Counted from the stretch's first letter, positions 28,904 through 38,427 are shown. The stretch: DNA of 64,000 nucleotides from Streptomyces sp. AC512_CC834 (GCF_019049325.1 NZ_JAGMUO010000012.1:30592-94591), one strand, 5' to 3'. Notes: a model not told the origin generated them from the sequence alone. Made by a program: numbers and translations.

Positions 28904-29878
28904 ATGGCGCCCTCCGCGAACGAGAAGACCGGCGGCGGCGACAGCACCTTCACGGTGCTTGTCGCCGCCTTCGCCAATCTGGGCATCGCCGTCGCCAAGG
29001 CGGTCGCCGGTGTGATCAGCGGGTCCAGCGCGATGATGTCCGAGGCCGCGCACTCGGTCGCCGACACCGTCACCGAGGTGATGCTGCTGACCTCGCTCAA
29101 ACGCAGCGTGCGCCCCGCCGACGAGGACCATCCCCTCGGCCACGGACCCGAGCGGTACATCTGGGCGCTGCTCGCCGCCGTCGCCACCTTCGTCGGCGGC
29201 GCGGTCTTCTCCCTCTACGACGGCATCCACACGCTCACCCACGGCGAGGACCTCGGCGACCCGCTCATCTCGTACATCGTCCTGGCCGTCGCCTTCGTGC
29301 TGGAGGGCTACTCGCTGCGCACCGGCCTGCGCCAGGTCCGCGGCGAGGCCGCCCACCACCGCGTCTCCTTCGGCCGCTACCTGCGCCGCACCCCCGACAC
29401 CGCCGTCAAGGCCGTCGTCATGGAGGACTCCGCCGCGCTGGCCGGACTGCTGCTGGCCGCGGGCGGACTGCTCGGCGGGCAGCTCAGCGGCTCCGGCGTC
29501 TGGGACGGCGTCGCCTCGCTGTGCATCGGCGCCCTGCTGCTGTACGTCGCCTGGGTGCTGGGCCGCTCCAACGCCGAGTTCCTCGTCGGCCGCCCGCTGC
29601 CCCGCACCGTGCGGGAGCGGATCCGGGCGGAACTGGTGGCCGTCGAGCACATCGAGGCCGTACTCGAGCTGACCACCCTCGTGCAGGGGCCGCGGGAGGC
29701 GCTGGTCGCCGCCAAGGTCGACTTCCGGGACGTGTCGACCGCGGCGCAGATCGAGTGGGCGTGCGAGCGGGCCGAGCAGCGGCTGCGCGAGGAGTTCCCG
29801 ATCGTGCGCCGGGTCTACCTCGACCCGACGCCGGGCTTCGCGCAGCGCCGCACGGAGGGGCTGAACCCCTGGCCGTAG
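28904..29878 (+). CDS. Cation diffusion facilitator (zinc/iron/manganese efflux)
   Basis: A 324-residue CDF antiporter. Five to six helices span ~15–215, with the metal-site signature SEAAHSVADTVTEVMLL in helix 2 and a second His/Asp pair expected in helix 5 (VVMEDSAALAGLLLAAGG). The loop DHPLGHGPERY is the conserved family motif after helix 2. The C-terminal ~100 residues form the cytosolic ferredoxin-like domain (LVAVEHIEAVLELTTLVQGP). It starts five bases after tesB and may ride on that transcript. The metal is not predictable with certainty. It ends 18 bases from a convergent gene with no obvious terminator. Confidence 0.92.
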   Translation: MAPSANEKTGGGDSTFTVLVAAFANLGIAVAKAVAGVISGSSAMMSEAAHSVADTVTEVMLLTSLKRSVRPADEDHPLGHGPERYIWALLAAVATFVGGAVFSLYDGIHTLTHGEDLGDPLISYIVLAVAFVLEGYSLRTGLRQVRGEAAHHRVSFGRYLRRTPDTAVKAVVMEDSAALAGLLLAAGGLLGGQLSGSGVWDGVASLCIGALLLYVAWVLGRSNAEFLVGRPLPRTVRERIRAELVAVEHIEAVLELTTLVQGPREALVAAKVDFRDVSTAAQIEWACERAEQRLREEFPIVRRVYLDPTPGFAQRRTEGLNPWP

Positions 29879-29896
29879 ACCCTTGAAGCGCGTGGG

Positions 29897-30685
29897 CTAC
29901 TTCAGCCCCGCCTCCGTCAGCAGGTACGCCGTCATCGGGTCGTAGTAGCGCGGGCTGACCACGTGGTCGTCCAGCGGGATCGCCACCTGGAGGGTGCCCT
30001 CGGACTCCGCGAGGAAGAGGGCCGGGTCGTTGCAGTCCGCGTAGCCGAGCGAGTCCACGCCGTGCTGACCGGCGTAACCCGCCCAGCCGTGGTCGGCCAC
30101 CACCAGGTCCGGCAGCGGGCGGCCCGCGCGCTCCAGGCCGGTCAGGATCGCCTTCATCGGCTCACCGGAGTGGGTGTGCCACAGCGAGGCGCCGTGCTCC
30201 AGCACCGCCACGTCCGCGAACTGCTGGACGTACCCCTCCTCCGTCGTCAGCCCCTCCGGGATCACGACGATCTCGCAGCCCGCGGCGCGCAGCGCGGCGG
30301 CCGTGGCGCGGTGCACGTCGAGCAGGCCGCCCGGGTGACCGGTGGCGAACAGCACCCGCTGCCCCCCGTCGGCCGCCTTGCGCAGCCGCCCCGCCATCCG
30401 CTCCAGCGCGGCCACGGTCAGCTCGGGGTCGATGGTGTCCTGGCCGTACCGGTACTCCGGGTCGTCGTTGACGCCGACCCGTTCCGCCATCACCGCGAGC
30501 ACGTCCTGCTCGTCGCTCCAGCGGTCGCCCAGCTCCAGGCCGAGCCAGAAGTGCCGGTCGCCGTTCGCCAGCTTCCGGTAGTGGGAGAGGTTGTTCTCGC
30601 GGGGCGTGGCGACGTCGCCCGCGATACGTGTTCTGACGAGGTGCTCGGCGAGTTCGGCGCGGCTGGGCGTCCCGGGTATCGGCAT
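29897..30685 (-). CDS. Conserved actinobacterial protein, often labelled phosphatase
   Basis: A 262-residue soluble protein. It has an N-terminal helical part (RAELAEHLVRTRIAGD), then alternating alpha/beta segments: RVLFATGHPGGLLDVHRAT, IVVIPEGLTTEEGYVQQFA, DLVVADHGWAGYAGQHGVDS and VAIPLDDHVVSPRYYDPM. Conserved-looking His and Asp residues (ATGHPGG, VADHGW, LDDHV) would suit a metal-dependent hydrolase. From memory, this family is named phosphatase in Streptomyces genomes, but I cannot connect it to a mechanism. It is monocistronic between convergent and divergent genes. Confidence 0.72.
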   Translation of the reverse strand: MPIPGTPSRAELAEHLVRTRIAGDVATPRENNLSHYRKLANGDRHFWLGLELGDRWSDEQDVLAVMAERVGVNDDPEYRYGQDTIDPELTVAALERMAGRLRKAADGGQRVLFATGHPGGLLDVHRATAAALRAAGCEIVVIPEGLTTEEGYVQQFADVAVLEHGASLWHTHSGEPMKAILTGLERAGRPLPDLVVADHGWAGYAGQHGVDSLGYADCNDPALFLAESEGTLQVAIPLDDHVVSPRYYDPMTAYLLTEAGLK

Positions 30686-30956
30686 GGCTCCATTGTGCGG
30701 CAGCGGCCTGCGCCAGTCTCCGGCATGTCACCCGCTGGGACGCGGGTCACGATCGGGGAGCGGCCGACCCCGGCCGGTCCCGGCCGGCCCCGGCCCGATG
30801 GCCGTTTCCTCCAGTCCCGAGGGCGCGCATGGACGGAATGTACATTTCGCACGCTCATTCGGCCCGCCTACGCTGCGACGACCGGCTGTCCCACCCGCCA
30901 GTACAGTCGGACAGCAGCAGTACATACGCGACGAAGCGTAAGAAGGAAGGCAGTAC

Positions 30957-31946
30957 ATGAGCAGCAACGAGACGCCCCGCGGCCCCGTCGACTCCTCCCG
31001 CGTCCCCCGGTACGCCGGCCCCGCGACCTTCGCCCGGCTGCCCCGCCTTGACGAGGTCGGCGCCGCCGACGTCGCCGTCGTGGGCGTTCCGTTCGACTCG
31101 GGCGTCTCCTACCGCCCCGGCGCCCGCTTCGGCGGCAACGCCATCCGCGAGGCCTCCCGCCTGCTGCGCCCCTACAACCCGGCCCAGGACGCCGCCCCGT
31201 TCGCCCTCGCCCAGGTCGCGGACGGCGGCGACATCGCCGTGAACCCCTTCAACATCAACGAGGCCGTCGAGACGATCGAGGCCGCCGCCGACGACCTCCT
31301 CGGCACCGGCGCCCGCCTGATGACCCTGGGCGGCGACCACACCATCGCCCTGCCGCTGCTCCGCTCGGTCGCCAAGAAGCACGGCCCTGTCGCCCTGCTC
31401 CACTTCGACGCCCACCTGGACACCTGGGACACCTACTTCGGCGCCGAGTACACGCACGGCACGCCCTTCCGCCGCGCGGTGGAGGAGGGCGTCCTGGACA
31501 CCTCCGCGCTCTCCCACGTCGGCACCCGTGGCCCGCTGTACGGCAAGAAGGACCTCACCGACGACGAGAAGATGGGCTTCGGCATCGTCACCTCCGCCGA
31601 CCTCTACCGCCGCGGCGCCGACGAGGTCGCCGACCAGTTGAGGCAGCGCATCGGCGACCGCCCCCTGTACATCTCCATCGACATCGACTGCCTCGACCCC
31701 GCCCACGCCCCCGGCACCGGCACCCCCGAGGCCGGCGGCATGACCTCGCGCGAACTCCTGGAGATCCTGCGCGGCCTGGCATCCTGCAACCTGGTGTCGG
31801 CCGACGTCGTCGAGGTGGCCCCCGCCTACGACCACGCCGAGATCACGTCGGTCGCGGCGTCCCACACCGCCTACGAACTCACCACCATCATGAGCCGCCA
31901 GATCGGGCAGGCCCGCGCCACGGACCAGGAGACCGAGACCAAGTGA
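30957..31946 (+). CDS. speB: Agmatinase / guanidino-acid ureohydrolase
   Basis: A 329-residue arginase-fold ureohydrolase with a dimanganese site. The motifs are all present: GGDHT (~123), FDAHLDTWD (~148) and [19 protein letters not shown] (~243). It releases urea from agmatine or a similar guanidino compound; some actinobacterial members prefer guanidinobutyrate, so the substrate is not settled. The ATG at 30957 follows AAGGAAGG. Its stop overlaps the GTG of a thiamine-diphosphate enzyme, so the two are coupled, a pairing that biosynthetic polyamine metabolism does not obviously explain. Confidence 0.93.
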   Translation: MSSNETPRGPVDSSRVPRYAGPATFARLPRLDEVGAADVAVVGVPFDSGVSYRPGARFGGNAIREASRLLRPYNPAQDAAPFALAQVADGGDIAVNPFNINEAVETIEAAADDLLGTGARLMTLGGDHTIALPLLRSVAKKHGPVALLHFDAHLDTWDTYFGAEYTHGTPFRRAVEEGVLDTSALSHVGTRGPLYGKKDLTDDEKMGFGIVTSADLYRRGADEVADQLRQRIGDRPLYISIDIDCLDPAHAPGTGTPEAGGMTSRELLEILRGLASCNLVSADVVEVAPAYDHAEITSVAASHTAYELTTIMSRQIGQARATDQETETK

Positions 31947-33634
31947 CCCACGACCACGACCTGGTGCTCCGTCCGACCGCCGCCCAGACGGAGGCCGCGC
32001 TGAACCCTCCCCCCGGCCGCAACGGCGGAGACCTGGTCGTGGAGACCCTGGCCGGGCTCGGCGCGACCACCGTCTTCGGCCTGCCCGGCCAGCACGCCCT
32101 CGGCATGTTCGACGCGCTGCGCCGCTCCGACCTGCGCTACATCGGCCTGCGGGTGGAGAACAACGCCGGTTTCGCGGCCGACGCGTACGGCCGGATCACC
32201 GGCGAGGCGGCCCCGCTGCTCCTGTCGACCGGCCCCGGAGCCCTCACCTCCCTCGCCGCGCTCCAGGAGGCACGGGCGGCCTCCGCCCCCGTCCTGGCGA
32301 TCAGCAGCCAGGTCCCCACGGCGGGCCTCGGCGGCGGCCGCCACGGCTACCTCCACGAACTCCCCGACCAGGCCGCCTCCTTCCGGGGCGTGGTCAAGTC
32401 CGTCCACACCGTCCGCGCCCAGTCCCAGATCCCGTCTGCGATCGCGGAGGCGTGGACGTCGGCGCTGACCGTCCCGCACGGCCCGGTGTGGGTGGAGATC
32501 CCGCAGGACGTCCTGCTCGCCGAGACCTCGATCCCGGTGGTGACCGGCGGCGACACCTTCCCCGAGGAACTGCCCCCGCGCCCCGAACTGACGGCGGTGG
32601 CGGCTCACCTGCTGTCGGGTGCGCAGCGCCCGGCGATCATCGCGGGCGGCGGAGTCGTCCGGGCGGACGCGTCGAAGAAGCTCCGGCAGCTCGCGGAACG
32701 CCTCCAGGCCCCCGTCGTCACGACCTTCGGCGGCAAGGGCGCCTTCCCCTGGACGCACCCTCTCTCCCTCCAGTCCTGGCTGGAGGACCGGCACACCACG
32801 GACTTCCTGGAGGACGCCGACGTCCTCCTCGTCGTCGGCTCGGGCCTCGGCGAACTCTCCTCGAACTACCACACGTTCAAGCCCCGCGGCCGCATCGTCC
32901 AGATCGAGGCCGACCTCGGCAAACTGGAGTCCAACCACCCGGCCCTCGGCATCCACGCCGACGCCCGCCTCGCCCTCCAGGCCCTCCTCGAGACGGTGGC
33001 GGAGCGCACCGACCCGACCGCCCCGGAGCGCGTGCGGGCCGTACTGGACCAGGTGCGCGAGCGCATCGCGTCCCAGGAACTCACCCTCGAACAGGACGTG
33101 CTCGCCGCCGTCCGCAACGCCCTCCCGTCCGGCGCCCCCTCCTTCTGGGACATGACCATCCTGGCCTACTGGGCATGGTCCGCCTTCGACGCCAAGGCCC
33201 CCAACACCATGCACTCGGCCCAGGGCGCCGGCGGCCTCGGCTACGCCTTCCCGGCGGCCCTCGGCGCCGCGGCCGCCGACCCCACCCACCCGGTGCTGGC
33301 CGTCTCCGGCGACGGCGGCGCCCTGTACTCGATCGCCGAGCTGGCCACCGCCCGCCAGTACAACCTGAGCGTCACCTGGCTCATCGTCGACGACGGCGGC
33401 TACGGCATCCTGCGCGAGTACATGACCGACGCCTTCGGACAGCCGACGGCGACCGAACTGACCCGCCCCGACTACGTGGCCCTGGCCGAGTCGTTCGGAG
33501 TGCCGGGCGTGCGGACATCACCGGAGACGCTGGCGGCAGACCTCGCGAAGGCCCTGGCCGCACCGGGGCCCTCGGTGGTCGTCCTCCCCGCCGTACTGCG
33601 CATGTTCGCGCCGACGCATCCGGGCTCGGACTGA
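31943..33634 (+). CDS. Thiamine-diphosphate-dependent enzyme (acetolactate-synthase-like)
   Basis: A 563-residue ThDP enzyme. The N-terminal PYR domain has [17 protein letters not shown] and the catalytic Glu in [20 protein letters not shown] central DHS-like domain follows (~215–345). The C-terminal PP domain carries [15 protein letters not shown] and continues to [15 protein letters not shown]. The usual GDG-x(26)-N-N/D metal motif is GDG…DD here, still able to bind Mg. It is GTGA-coupled to the ureohydrolase. The family includes acetolactate synthases, oxalyl-CoA and phenylpyruvate decarboxylases; the guanidino context suggests a 2-oxo-acid decarboxylase, but this is a guess. Confidence 0.85.
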   Translation: MTHDHDLVLRPTAAQTEAALNPPPGRNGGDLVVETLAGLGATTVFGLPGQHALGMFDALRRSDLRYIGLRVENNAGFAADAYGRITGEAAPLLLSTGPGALTSLAALQEARAASAPVLAISSQVPTAGLGGGRHGYLHELPDQAASFRGVVKSVHTVRAQSQIPSAIAEAWTSALTVPHGPVWVEIPQDVLLAETSIPVVTGGDTFPEELPPRPELTAVAAHLLSGAQRPAIIAGGGVVRADASKKLRQLAERLQAPVVTTFGGKGAFPWTHPLSLQSWLEDRHTTDFLEDADVLLVVGSGLGELSSNYHTFKPRGRIVQIEADLGKLESNHPALGIHADARLALQALLETVAERTDPTAPERVRAVLDQVRERIASQELTLEQDVLAAVRNALPSGAPSFWDMTILAYWAWSAFDAKAPNTMHSAQGAGGLGYAFPAALGAAAADPTHPVLAVSGDGGALYSIAELATARQYNLSVTWLIVDDGGYGILREYMTDAFGQPTATELTRPDYVALAESFGVPGVRTSPETLAADLAKALAAPGPSVVVLPAVLRMFAPTHPGSD

Positions 33635-33669
33635 TCACCCGATCGACTGTTCGCGGTGTGAGGAAGCGG

Positions 33670-34120
33670 TCGGTGTTTGGACAGTCTGTCCCGGCAAAAG
33701 CGCCAACCGCACCTCCAGTTCGGGGAGTCGAGCATCGCCAGGGAGCTTCTGGGCGTCCTGGACGATGGCGTCTTCTTCCACATGGCGGTCGATCGACGGC
33801 TTCAACGCGATGCGCAGTAGGCGGGAGCTCGGGGCGGAGGAGCTCGATGCCGCGCTGCGGCGGACCAGGATGGGCTTCCACCGGTCGATCGCGGCCATGG
33901 CGGAGGCGGGCAACGACATCGTGGTCGACCATGTGCTGAGCGAGCCGTGGCGGCTGCTCGACTGCCTGACGGTGCTGCGGCCTGAGGACGTGCTGTTCGT
34001 CGGTGTCCACTGCCCGTTGGACGAGCTGGCCCGGAGCGACCGCCCGCAGGGCCTCGCGGCGGCGGGGGTGGCCGGTGCGGGGGCGAGCCACGCCCCTCCC
34101 CCGGCGCGACGGCGGCTCTG
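33670..34120 (+). pseudogene. Chloramphenicol-phosphotransferase-like kinase, frameshifted
   Basis: The translation in pieces matches the CPT-like P-loop kinase pattern. ANRTSSSG runs in one frame to ~33724, where one base seems lost inside the Walker A (GTSSSGKS). RELLGVLDDGVFFHMAVD continues in a second frame to ~33790. Then FNAMRSRRELGAEELDAAL, GNDIVVDHVLSEPWRLLDCL and DVLFVGVHCPLDELA run in a third frame to ~34030. The region after that is degenerate and the C-terminal third is gone. Two indels plus a lost end mean it cannot make an active kinase. It sits between the ThDP enzyme and a terminator. Confidence 0.78.
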
Positions 34121-34140
34121 GATGGGTGATGTCCGGTATG

Positions 34141-34180
34141 CCGGGCTGAACGCCCCTCGGGTAAGGGGGTTCAGCCCCGG
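34141..34180. terminator. Terminator hairpin between the pseudogene and the endonuclease gene
   Basis: A nested hairpin: GCTGAAC (34145–34151) pairs with GTTCAGC (34169–34175), and CCCCT (34153–34157) with AGGGG (34164–34168), around a CGGGTA loop. It lies 7 bases past the endonuclease stop codon in that gene's direction of transcription. Confidence 0.75.
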
Positions 34181-34186
34181 TGAGGC

Positions 34187-35011
34187 CTACCAGATCGACT
34201 CGACCCACTCCGGGTGGTCGACGAACGGGTTGCGGTTGTGCTGGTAGTCGTCGTAGATGACCTGGTTGCGGTGCTCCTCGAAGGCGTCCGGCGGGTCCTC
34301 GTCGCTCCACGCCTTCAGCACGGACAGCTTCCCGATGTACGGGTTGCTGCCGTTGTCGACCTGGCCGTTGACCTCCAGGTCGGCGAAGCCGTCGCCGCCC
34401 TCGTAGCGGACCGCCATGTAGAAGATCATGCGGGCCACGTCGCCCTTGACCGCGTCGCGCGGCTCGAAGGAGTCGGAGTCCGTGAGGCTGCCGCCGCCGT
34501 TGTCGACGGCGCTGCCACCGTTGTCGAAGTCCTTGTTGCCCCGGTCGCTGTTGACCCGGACGTCCGAGGGGCGCAGGTGGTGCAGGTCGGTGCCGGGGCC
34601 GGTGGCGGTGCCGAAGTCGCCGTGGGACTTGGCCCACACGTGCTCGCGGTTCCAGTCGCCGGTGTCGCCGCCGTTGAGGGACTTGCTGCGGGAGACGCCC
34701 GAGTAGAGCAGGACGACGTTGCCGCTGTCGGCCGGGTCCTCGTCGGTGGCCTTCAACGCGTCCCAGACCGCCGAGTACGACAGTTTCGTCTGGTCGCTGA
34801 TGATCGTGTGGAGCGACGACTTGAGGTCCGCACCCGTCTTGCCGATCGCGTCCTTGTAGTACGTCGAGTCGTAGTCCGACGTCACGGTCGTGGGTGCGGC
34901 CGTCGTCGCCGTTGCGGTGGTCGCCGTCAGTGAGGGGGCGGCGAGTCCGGCGAGTACGGCGGCCGTTGCGAGGGCCGCCGCTTTCCGTCGCCGCGTGCGT
35001 ATCGCGAGCAT
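34187..35011 (-). CDS. Secreted endonuclease I family nuclease
   Basis: A 274-residue protein with a Sec signal (RRRKAAALATAAVLAGLAAPS) and a Thr/Ala-rich spacer, then an Endonuclease_1 (EndA/Vvn-type beta-beta-alpha-metal) domain from ~50. The active site is seen in DWNREHVWAKSHGDFG (general-base His), DLHHLRPSD and VNSDRGNKDF (Mg-binding Asn/Asp). It should degrade extracellular DNA non-specifically. It lies alone with a terminator downstream. Whether it scavenges phosphate or takes part in mycelial lysis cannot be read from sequence. Confidence 0.93.
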   Translation of the reverse strand: MLAIRTRRRKAAALATAAVLAGLAAPSLTATTATATTAAPTTVTSDYDSTYYKDAIGKTGADLKSSLHTIISDQTKLSYSAVWDALKATDEDPADSGNVVLLYSGVSRSKSLNGGDTGDWNREHVWAKSHGDFGTATGPGTDLHHLRPSDVRVNSDRGNKDFDNGGSAVDNGGGSLTDSDSFEPRDAVKGDVARMIFYMAVRYEGGDGFADLEVNGQVDNGSNPYIGKLSVLKAWSDEDPPDAFEEHRNQVIYDDYQHNRNPFVDHPEWVESIW

Positions 35012-35164
35012 GTGGGGTGTCCGATCTACGCGTGTGGAGTGGAACGGTGGAACGAGCGTGACATGGACATGTGGGAGGTGGGGTGTACGGAGGGTGTCGA
35101 TTACGTGATGGCGGCCCCCGACCGTGAGGGTCGGAGGCCGCTGTGATGGTCGGTGCGCCTGGGG

Positions 35165-37453
35165 TCAGTTCACGTCTGCCGGGTCCAGCCGGTAGACGTC
35201 GCCCGACGTGCTCTGCGACTGCACGTCCGACGAGTCCGACGAGTCCGACGACGAGGCGCCGCCGTACTCGCTCGCCTCGACGACCGTGCCGTGTTCCTGG
35301 ACCCACTGGGTCACCTCGGAGCTGAGGCCCAAGTCGCCGCCCCTGCCGCCGCCCATGCCTCCGCCCATGCCTCCGCCTCCCACCTGGACGTAGTGCAACT
35401 CGCCCTTCTTGACCAGCTCCTTGAGCCTTGCCAGGGTCATCGCGTTGTCGCTGCCGGACCAGCCCCACATGGAGATGACCGGTTCGCCGCTGCTGAGGAT
35501 GAGCTGCGAGGCGCTCTGCGAACTCGACACCGCCAGGAGCCAGGTGGCCCCGTCCTGGTGCTTCTTCAGATAGGCGACCAGCTCACTGCTCGTGTCGCCC
35601 CCCATGCCGCCGCCGAAGCCGCCTGCGCTGCCCGGCTGTCCGCCCGCGCCGACGCCGTTGCCGGAGCCCGAGTCGGAGCCGGAATCCGTGCCGCTGTCCG
35701 GAAGCGTGCCGTTCGGGGGCGTGCCGGTGGGGTCCCCGGTGTCGCCGGGGGTCTGGCCGTTGTTGGGCAACTCGGCGTCGCTGGGCAGCTCGTCGCGTCC
35801 CGGCGAGGTGCCGCCGCCCGGGCCGCCCTGGCCGTTCGGCGGCCGGCCGCCGGGCCCCTCGCCACCGCTGCCCGGGAAGCCGCCCTGGCCCCCTCCGTCG
35901 CGGCCCCCTCCCCCGCCGCCCGGGCCGCCCATGCCGCCGCCCGTCGTGGGGCCGGCGGTCGGGTTGGTGCCGCCCATGGCGCCGCCCGAACCGGACGGTA
36001 CCGACCAGGCGTACGCCGCCGGGCCCGCCACCGCCGCGACGACGGCCGCCGCCATCGACACCGCCAGCAGCCGCAGCCGGCGCCCCGAACGGAAGACGAG
36101 CAGCCCGGCGATCGCCAGCGCCATGACCACCGCGACCGTCGGCCAGAGCCAGGTGTTCCAGCCCGAGGCGCGGCGCAGCAGCACGATCGCCCACACGCCC
36201 GTGACCCCGAGGGCGAGCGGCAGCACCCACACCCACCGCCGGTCGGTCCTGAAGGCGCGCAGCAGCATGACGCCGCCGCCCCCGCACAGCGCCGCGATGC
36301 CGGGTGCGAGCGCGGTCGTGTAGTACGGGTGCATGGTGCCCTCGGCCATGGAGAAGGTCAGGTAGTGCAGCGCCGTCCAGCCGCCCCAGAGCACCAGCGC
36401 GGCGCGCGTGAGGTCGGTGCGGGGTGCCTTGCCGCGCAGCACCAGACCGCCGACGAGTGCGATGCCCGCGAAGGGGAGCAGCCAGGAGATCTGGCCACCG
36501 AGGGCGTCGTTGAACATCCTGCCGATGCCCGCGGTGCCGGAGAATCCGCCGCCTCCACCGCCGCCCCCGCCCATGTTGCCGTCGCCGCCGAAGACCCGGC
36601 CGAGGCCGTTGTAGCCCATGATCAGGTCCCAGGCCGTGCCGTCCGTCGAACCGCCGATGTACGGCCGCTCGGAGGCCGGCACCAGGGACACCGCCGTCGC
36701 CCACCAGAAACTGGAGACGGCCAGCGTGACGGCGGCGAGCGCCAGGTTCCTGAGCCGCTTCGTCCAGCCGAGGTCCGTCGCGTACACGTAGACGAGGAAG
36801 ACCGCCGGCAGAGCGATGTAGCCCTGGAGCATCTTCGTGTTGAACGCCAGTCCGAAGCACGCCGCCGACCCCAGCAGGGGAACCAGCCGCCCGTCACGGA
36901 CGGCGCGCAGGCCCAGCGCCGCCCCGGCCACCATCAGGAACACCAGCAGGGTGTCGGGGTTGTTGTCCCGGTTGATGGCGACCGTGATCGGGGTCAGCGC
37001 CAGCACCAGCGCGGCGACCGCCGCAGCGCCGTGGCCCCACACCCGCTTCACCGAGCCGTGCAGGATCCAGATCGTCCCCAGGGCGGCCAGGACCATCGGC
37101 AGCATCATCTGCCAGGTCCCGTACCCGAAGAGGCGGCAGGAGAGCCCCATGACCATCAGGGCGAGGGGCGGCTTGTCGACGGTGAGGAAGTTCCCCGCGT
37201 CCAGCGAGCCGAAGAACCAGGCCTTCCAGCTCTCCGTGCCGCTGAGCACGGCGGCGCTGTAGAAGCTGTTCAGCCCGGCCCCGGACAGGTTCCAGGAGTA
37301 CAGCCCGGCCGCCAGGGCGAGGATCGCCAGCAGGACCGGAAGCGACCATCGTGGCGCGCCGGGTGCGGCGGACGGTACGGGCGGCTCGGTGGCCGCGTGC
37401 AGTGGAGCGGTGGCAGATGTCACCACGCCACCGTGTCCACGCCCGATGGGCAT
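35165..37453 (-). CDS. GT39/ArnT-like membrane glycosyltransferase with Gly-rich extracellular region
   Basis: Up to 762 residues. About eleven to twelve hydrophobic helices span ~38–490, with the family luminal-loop motif LDAGNFLTVDKPPLALMV (~83–100) carrying the catalytic-type Asp. A run of nine glycines lies near 300. From ~495 to ~620 the protein is extremely Gly/Pro/Ser/Asp-rich, followed by a folded ~100-residue C-terminal domain (YLKKHQDGATWLLAVSSSQS to HYVQVGGGG) and another Ser/Asp repeat tail. Family members move sugars from polyprenyl phosphates to proteins or envelope glycans. The ATG at 37453 lacks a ribosome site; a GTG eleven codons later is a good alternative. Acceptor unknown. 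Confidence 0.85.
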   Translation of the reverse strand: MPIGRGHGGVVTSATAPLHAATEPPVPSAAPGAPRWSLPVLLAILALAAGLYSWNLSGAGLNSFYSAAVLSGTESWKAWFFGSLDAGNFLTVDKPPLALMVMGLSCRLFGYGTWQMMLPMVLAALGTIWILHGSVKRVWGHGAAAVAALVLALTPITVAINRDNNPDTLLVFLMVAGAALGLRAVRDGRLVPLLGSAACFGLAFNTKMLQGYIALPAVFLVYVYATDLGWTKRLRNLALAAVTLAVSSFWWATAVSLVPASERPYIGGSTDGTAWDLIMGYNGLGRVFGGDGNMGGGGGGGGGFSGTAGIGRMFNDALGGQISWLLPFAGIALVGGLVLRGKAPRTDLTRAALVLWGGWTALHYLTFSMAEGTMHPYYTTALAPGIAALCGGGGVMLLRAFRTDRRWVWVLPLALGVTGVWAIVLLRRASGWNTWLWPTVAVVMALAIAGLLVFRSGRRLRLLAVSMAAAVVAAVAGPAAYAWSVPSGSGGAMGGTNPTAGPTTGGGMGGPGGGGGGRDGGGQGGFPGSGGEGPGGRPPNGQGGPGGGTSPGRDELPSDAELPNNGQTPGDTGDPTGTPPNGTLPDSGTDSGSDSGSGNGVGAGGQPGSAGGFGGGMGGDTSSELVAYLKKHQDGATWLLAVSSSQSASQLILSSGEPVISMWGWSGSDNAMTLARLKELVKKGELHYVQVGGGGMGGGMGGGRGGDLGLSSEVTQWVQEHGTVVEASEYGGASSSDSSDSSDVQSQSTSGDVYRLDPADVN

Positions 37454-37501
37454 GGGCTGTGCTCGGACTGGGGGCGGGCTGTGAATCCCGTGCCGGGAGG
37501 G

Positions 37502-38110
37502 TCACTCCTTGGTGGCCCATGGGGTGAGCAGGTCACGCAGCAGCTCGGCGAAGGCCGCGTCCAGGCTGCCCTCCCATTCCTCGTCGCCGACGGCCTCGGG
37601 GCAGAGGGCCGCGGGACGGGCGATCCAAAGAATCTTCCACGGCCGCGAGTGCAGAACGGGATCGCCCCAGATCCCGCCACGTGGAGCGAGCGGGTGCAGC
37701 AGATCGCCCACACGCTCTGTCACGACCCGCACCAGAGGACCGTCGGTCGTGGTGTGCGCCTTCGCCCTCGCCGTGAGTGAGGTACGCGCGACGGCAGCGG
37801 TCGTCGGATGGCGCCGGACGACCCGTACGACCTGCGCCAGGTGCTCGGCGATGCCGTCGACCGTGCCGTCGCTGGGGTGGGTGCGGTCCGCGACGACGAA
37901 GCTCTGCGCCAGTTCGACCGTCAGCGCGCGCAGGTGGAGCGCGGACGCGGTTTTCCAGTTCTCGTAGAGGAAGTTGCGCGAGGTCCCGCACGCGCGGGCG
38001 ATGGCGGCCACGGACACGTCGAGGCCGTCGGAGCGCATGAGTGTACGCACCGTGCTGATCACGTGGCCTGTGCTGAGGGGGTTGCGGTCGTGCCAGGGGG
38101 CCGGGCTCAT
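37502..38110 (-). CDS. TetR-like transcriptional regulator
   Basis: A 202-residue protein whose N-terminus has a TetR helix-turn-helix (~12–58: STVRTLMRSDGLDVSVAAIA, then CGTSRNFLYENWKTASALHL). The recognition helix NFLYENW replaces the usual LYYHF, but the spacing fits. The remaining ~140 residues are helical and unlike well-known ligand domains; an Arg-rich stretch precedes IWGDPVLHSRPWKILW. It lies between the GT39 gene (48 bases further, same strand) and the DUF397 pseudogene. Target unknown; control of the GT39 gene is possible. Confidence 0.7.
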   Translation of the reverse strand: MSPAPWHDRNPLSTGHVISTVRTLMRSDGLDVSVAAIARACGTSRNFLYENWKTASALHLRALTVELAQSFVVADRTHPSDGTVDGIAEHLAQVVRVVRRHPTTAAVARTSLTARAKAHTTTDGPLVRVVTERVGDLLHPLAPRGGIWGDPVLHSRPWKILWIARPAALCPEAVGDEEWEGSLDAAFAELLRDLLTPWATKE

Positions 38111-38203
38111 GGTCCCTATGGTCGGGAAAACGTGAGCACTTCGGAGGTTTTTGTCATGCGGCCACTCGTATGAGCGGGTGGAGGACAGGGAGGGTTGGAT
38201 TGT

Positions 38204-38427
38204 TCACCGTTTTGAGGGAGAGGGGTGTCGCTTGAGGGCCGTGACGAACGACGCCCAGCCGGCCGCCGAGAACACCAGCGCCGGTCCCCCGGCACCTTCG
38301 AATCCCGCACGGGTATCCCGGATGCGTACGCGTCTACCACCTCCACACAACTGCCGGCCTCATTGCCGCTGTACGTGGACCGGCGCCAACCGACGAGTTC
38401 GGCCGCGTTCGCAATGTGCTCATACAT
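38204..38427 (-). pseudogene. DUF397 regulatory protein with an internal frameshift
   Basis: The start (ATG at 38427) gives AELVGWRRSTYSGNEAGSCV, then EVVDAYASGIPVRDSKVPG, a textbook DUF397 N-terminal half. At ~38287 (GGGGACCGG) the family pattern moves to the next frame and continues PALVFSAAGWASFVTALKRH to a stop at 38204. One base appears to be missing. DUF397 proteins normally partner with XRE-type (WhiJ-like) regulators in Streptomyces developmental control, but no such partner is next to it. In the unshifted frame a 103-residue product ending at 38116 would lack the conserved second half. A sequencing error is the main alternative. Confidence 0.75.

Noticed and set aside
32452..33939. 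A long plus-strand frame overlapping the ThDP gene and the CPT-like remnant
   Set aside because: It reads the ThDP gene out of frame, is Arg/Pro-rich, and the family motifs all lie in the other frame.
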